Shown here in pieces: positions 63,226 to 64,000 of a stretch of 64,000 nucleotides of DNA; the stretch's first letter is position 1; each line of letters opens with the position of its first letter. Below the pieces are notes generated by a model. That model was not told the DNA's origin. It did not search any database and saw only the letters and a list, made by a program, of their open reading frames with translations. Location of the stretch: contig CACJHI010000004.1 in the NCBI GenBank assembly GCA_902593165.1, forward strand, positions 24,934 through 88,933, read 5' to 3'. Source of the stretch: an uncultured Bacteroidota bacterium (GTDB taxonomy: Bacteria > Bacteroidota > Bacteroidia > Flavobacteriales > Flavobacteriaceae). A program made the position numbers and the translations under genes.

Positions 63226-64000
63226 GGGACTCTTTTGCCAACACTTGCCTCCAGAAGCTCAAACCAGTCAATTAAATCAATTTCAATTTTCAATGATTCT
63301 AAAGTACTTTTTATTCTATCAGATTTTGTTGTACCAATTACTGGATAAACTTTTGATGGATGTTTAAGTAGCCAAGATATAAGTATCTGATAGTCTGAAC
63401 AGCTATATTTATTTTTAAGCTTATCAACTACTTTTTTTATTTTACCATTCTCTTCATTAAAATATGATCCTAATGGGCTGTAAGCCATTGGTAATATATC
63501 GTTTGCCTGCATATATTCTAGAGTTCCATCGAACATATGATCAAGATGGGTTAAGGAAAGATTTATCTGGTTATATAATATATCAAGTTTTCCTTTAAAC
63601 ATATCCATTTGACTAGCTGTAAAATTCGAGACACCAAAACTTTTTATTTTACCACTTTTAACTAGCCTTTTAACAGTATCAGCGATTACCGAAATATCCA
63701 TTAAAGGGCTTGGCCTATGCAATAGGAGGCAATCTAGATAATCTGTTTTAAGGTTTCTTAGTGAATTGTCAACAGATTTATTTATGTGAACTTCTGAATA
63801 GTCATAATGCTTAATTTTAACTGGTAATTTTTCACTTGGGTACATAATACCACATTTAGATATAAAATAAACATCCTCTCTTTTAATTCCAGTTTCAGCA
63901 AAAGCATCTCCGAAAGATTCTTCAGTAGTATAACCGCCATATATATCAGCGTGATCAAATGAGTTGATTCCAGAATCAAAGGATTCTGAAATTAATTTAC
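63222..64000 (-). CDS. Aldo/keto reductase (5' end outside window)
   Basis: The frame is open from the window edge to the stop at 63222, so this is the C-terminal part (about 258 residues) of a YdhF-type NADP-dependent reductase. Family parts seen are INSFDHADIYGGYTTEESFG (catalytic Asp and Tyr), FISKCGIM (catalytic Lys), TDYLDCLLLHRPSP (catalytic His), SGKIKSFGVSNFTA and the late VIGTTKSDRIKSTLES. A methionine at 63845 lies inside the domain and is not the start. It converges with the CotH gene, with overlapping stops. Confidence 0.93.
   Translation of the reverse strand, partial: KLISESFDSGINSFDHADIYGGYTTEESFGDAFAETGIKREDVYFISKCGIMYPSEKLPVKIKHYDYSEVHINKSVDNSLRNLKTDYLDCLLLHRPSPLMDISVIADTVKRLVKSGKIKSFGVSNFTASQMDMFKGKLDILYNQINLSLTHLDHMFDGTLEYMQANDILPMAYSPLGSYFNEENGKIKKVVDKLKNKYSCSDYQILISWLLKHPSKVYPVIGTTKSDRIKSTLESLKIEIDLIDWFELLEASVGKRVP

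Noticed and set aside
63782..63979. Possible frameshift or separate small gene at the start of the aldo/keto reductase
   Set aside because: Reading the reductase frame upstream of 63845 gives INSFDHADIYGGY and SKCG in frame to the window edge, so the gene is intact and merely cut by the window; the other frame is a shadow.

Overview
The window looks like a chromosomal segment of a marine-type member of the Bacteroidota, most likely Flavobacteriia. The evidence is very AT-rich DNA, SusC/SusD outer-membrane pairs, many short lipoprotein signal peptides, TAnnTTTG-type promoter boxes, a BshA bacillithiol enzyme, and familiar flavobacterial gene neighbourhoods (tsaD-tamB-pfkA-gap, lptD-amidase-mlaD, GH3-bshA). 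There are no rRNA, tRNA, CRISPR or insertion-sequence features.

Region 1 (1-22518) is a sulfatase-dominated polysaccharide utilisation locus (PUL1). An ECF sigma factor (minus strand) and its FecR-type anti-sigma factor flank a divergent control region. Next come a SusC transporter with the N-terminal STN signalling domain and a SusD lipoprotein, then a strong 17-bp hairpin with a T-tract. Beyond the hairpin lie nine consecutive, mutually diverged S1-type sulfatase lipoproteins, nearly all spaced by 1-12 bp. All have a Cys-type formylglycine site. Directly after the ninth is a compact (191 aa) lipoprotein related to formylglycine-generating enzyme (FGE) that keeps both active-site cysteines. 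A DUF4442 protein and a nitronate monooxygenase follow with no gap or with overlap. No glycoside hydrolase or polysaccharide lyase is visible in this locus.

Region 2 (22515-45209) is housekeeping: rsmE and tsaD (minus), tamB (probably starting at a non-AUG codon), pfkA (with an Asp-to-Asn change at the Mg-ATP motif), gap, a BadF-type sugar kinase, ridA and lptD (minus), then amidase, MlaD-type protein, a membrane Fe-S electron carrier, a HAD-like protein, a CCG-domain protein, a conserved hypothetical, a GH3/serine-hydrolase fusion and bshA. A penicillin-acylase-family gene on the minus strand is preceded by two tiny membrane-peptide ORFs (40 and 29 aa), the second overlapping the acylase start as TAATG.

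Region 3 (45210-57245) is a second PUL (PUL2): SusC, SusD, a terminator, a large FG-GAP/ASPIC lipoprotein, a GH20 beta-N-acetylhexosaminidase and an HGSNAT/NagX-like membrane acyltransferase. This fits uptake and breakdown of a GlcNAc-containing glycan.

Region 4 (57242-64000) holds small lipoproteins, a thioredoxin-fold DUF255 protein, a DUF411 metal-binding lipoprotein, a 3-methyladenine DNA glycosylase, a small membrane protein, pterin-4a-carbinolamine dehydratase, a CotH-like lipoprotein and the 3' part of an aldo/keto reductase cut by the window edge.

The most notable points are the nine-sulfatase cassette with its own lipoprotein FGE homologue, and the fact that PUL1 and PUL2 together carry relatives of several lysosomal heparan-sulfate enzymes (IDS-, SGSH-, GNS- and HGSNAT-like plus a hexosaminidase). 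Other candidates are the micro-ORF/acylase operon and the non-AUG tamB start.
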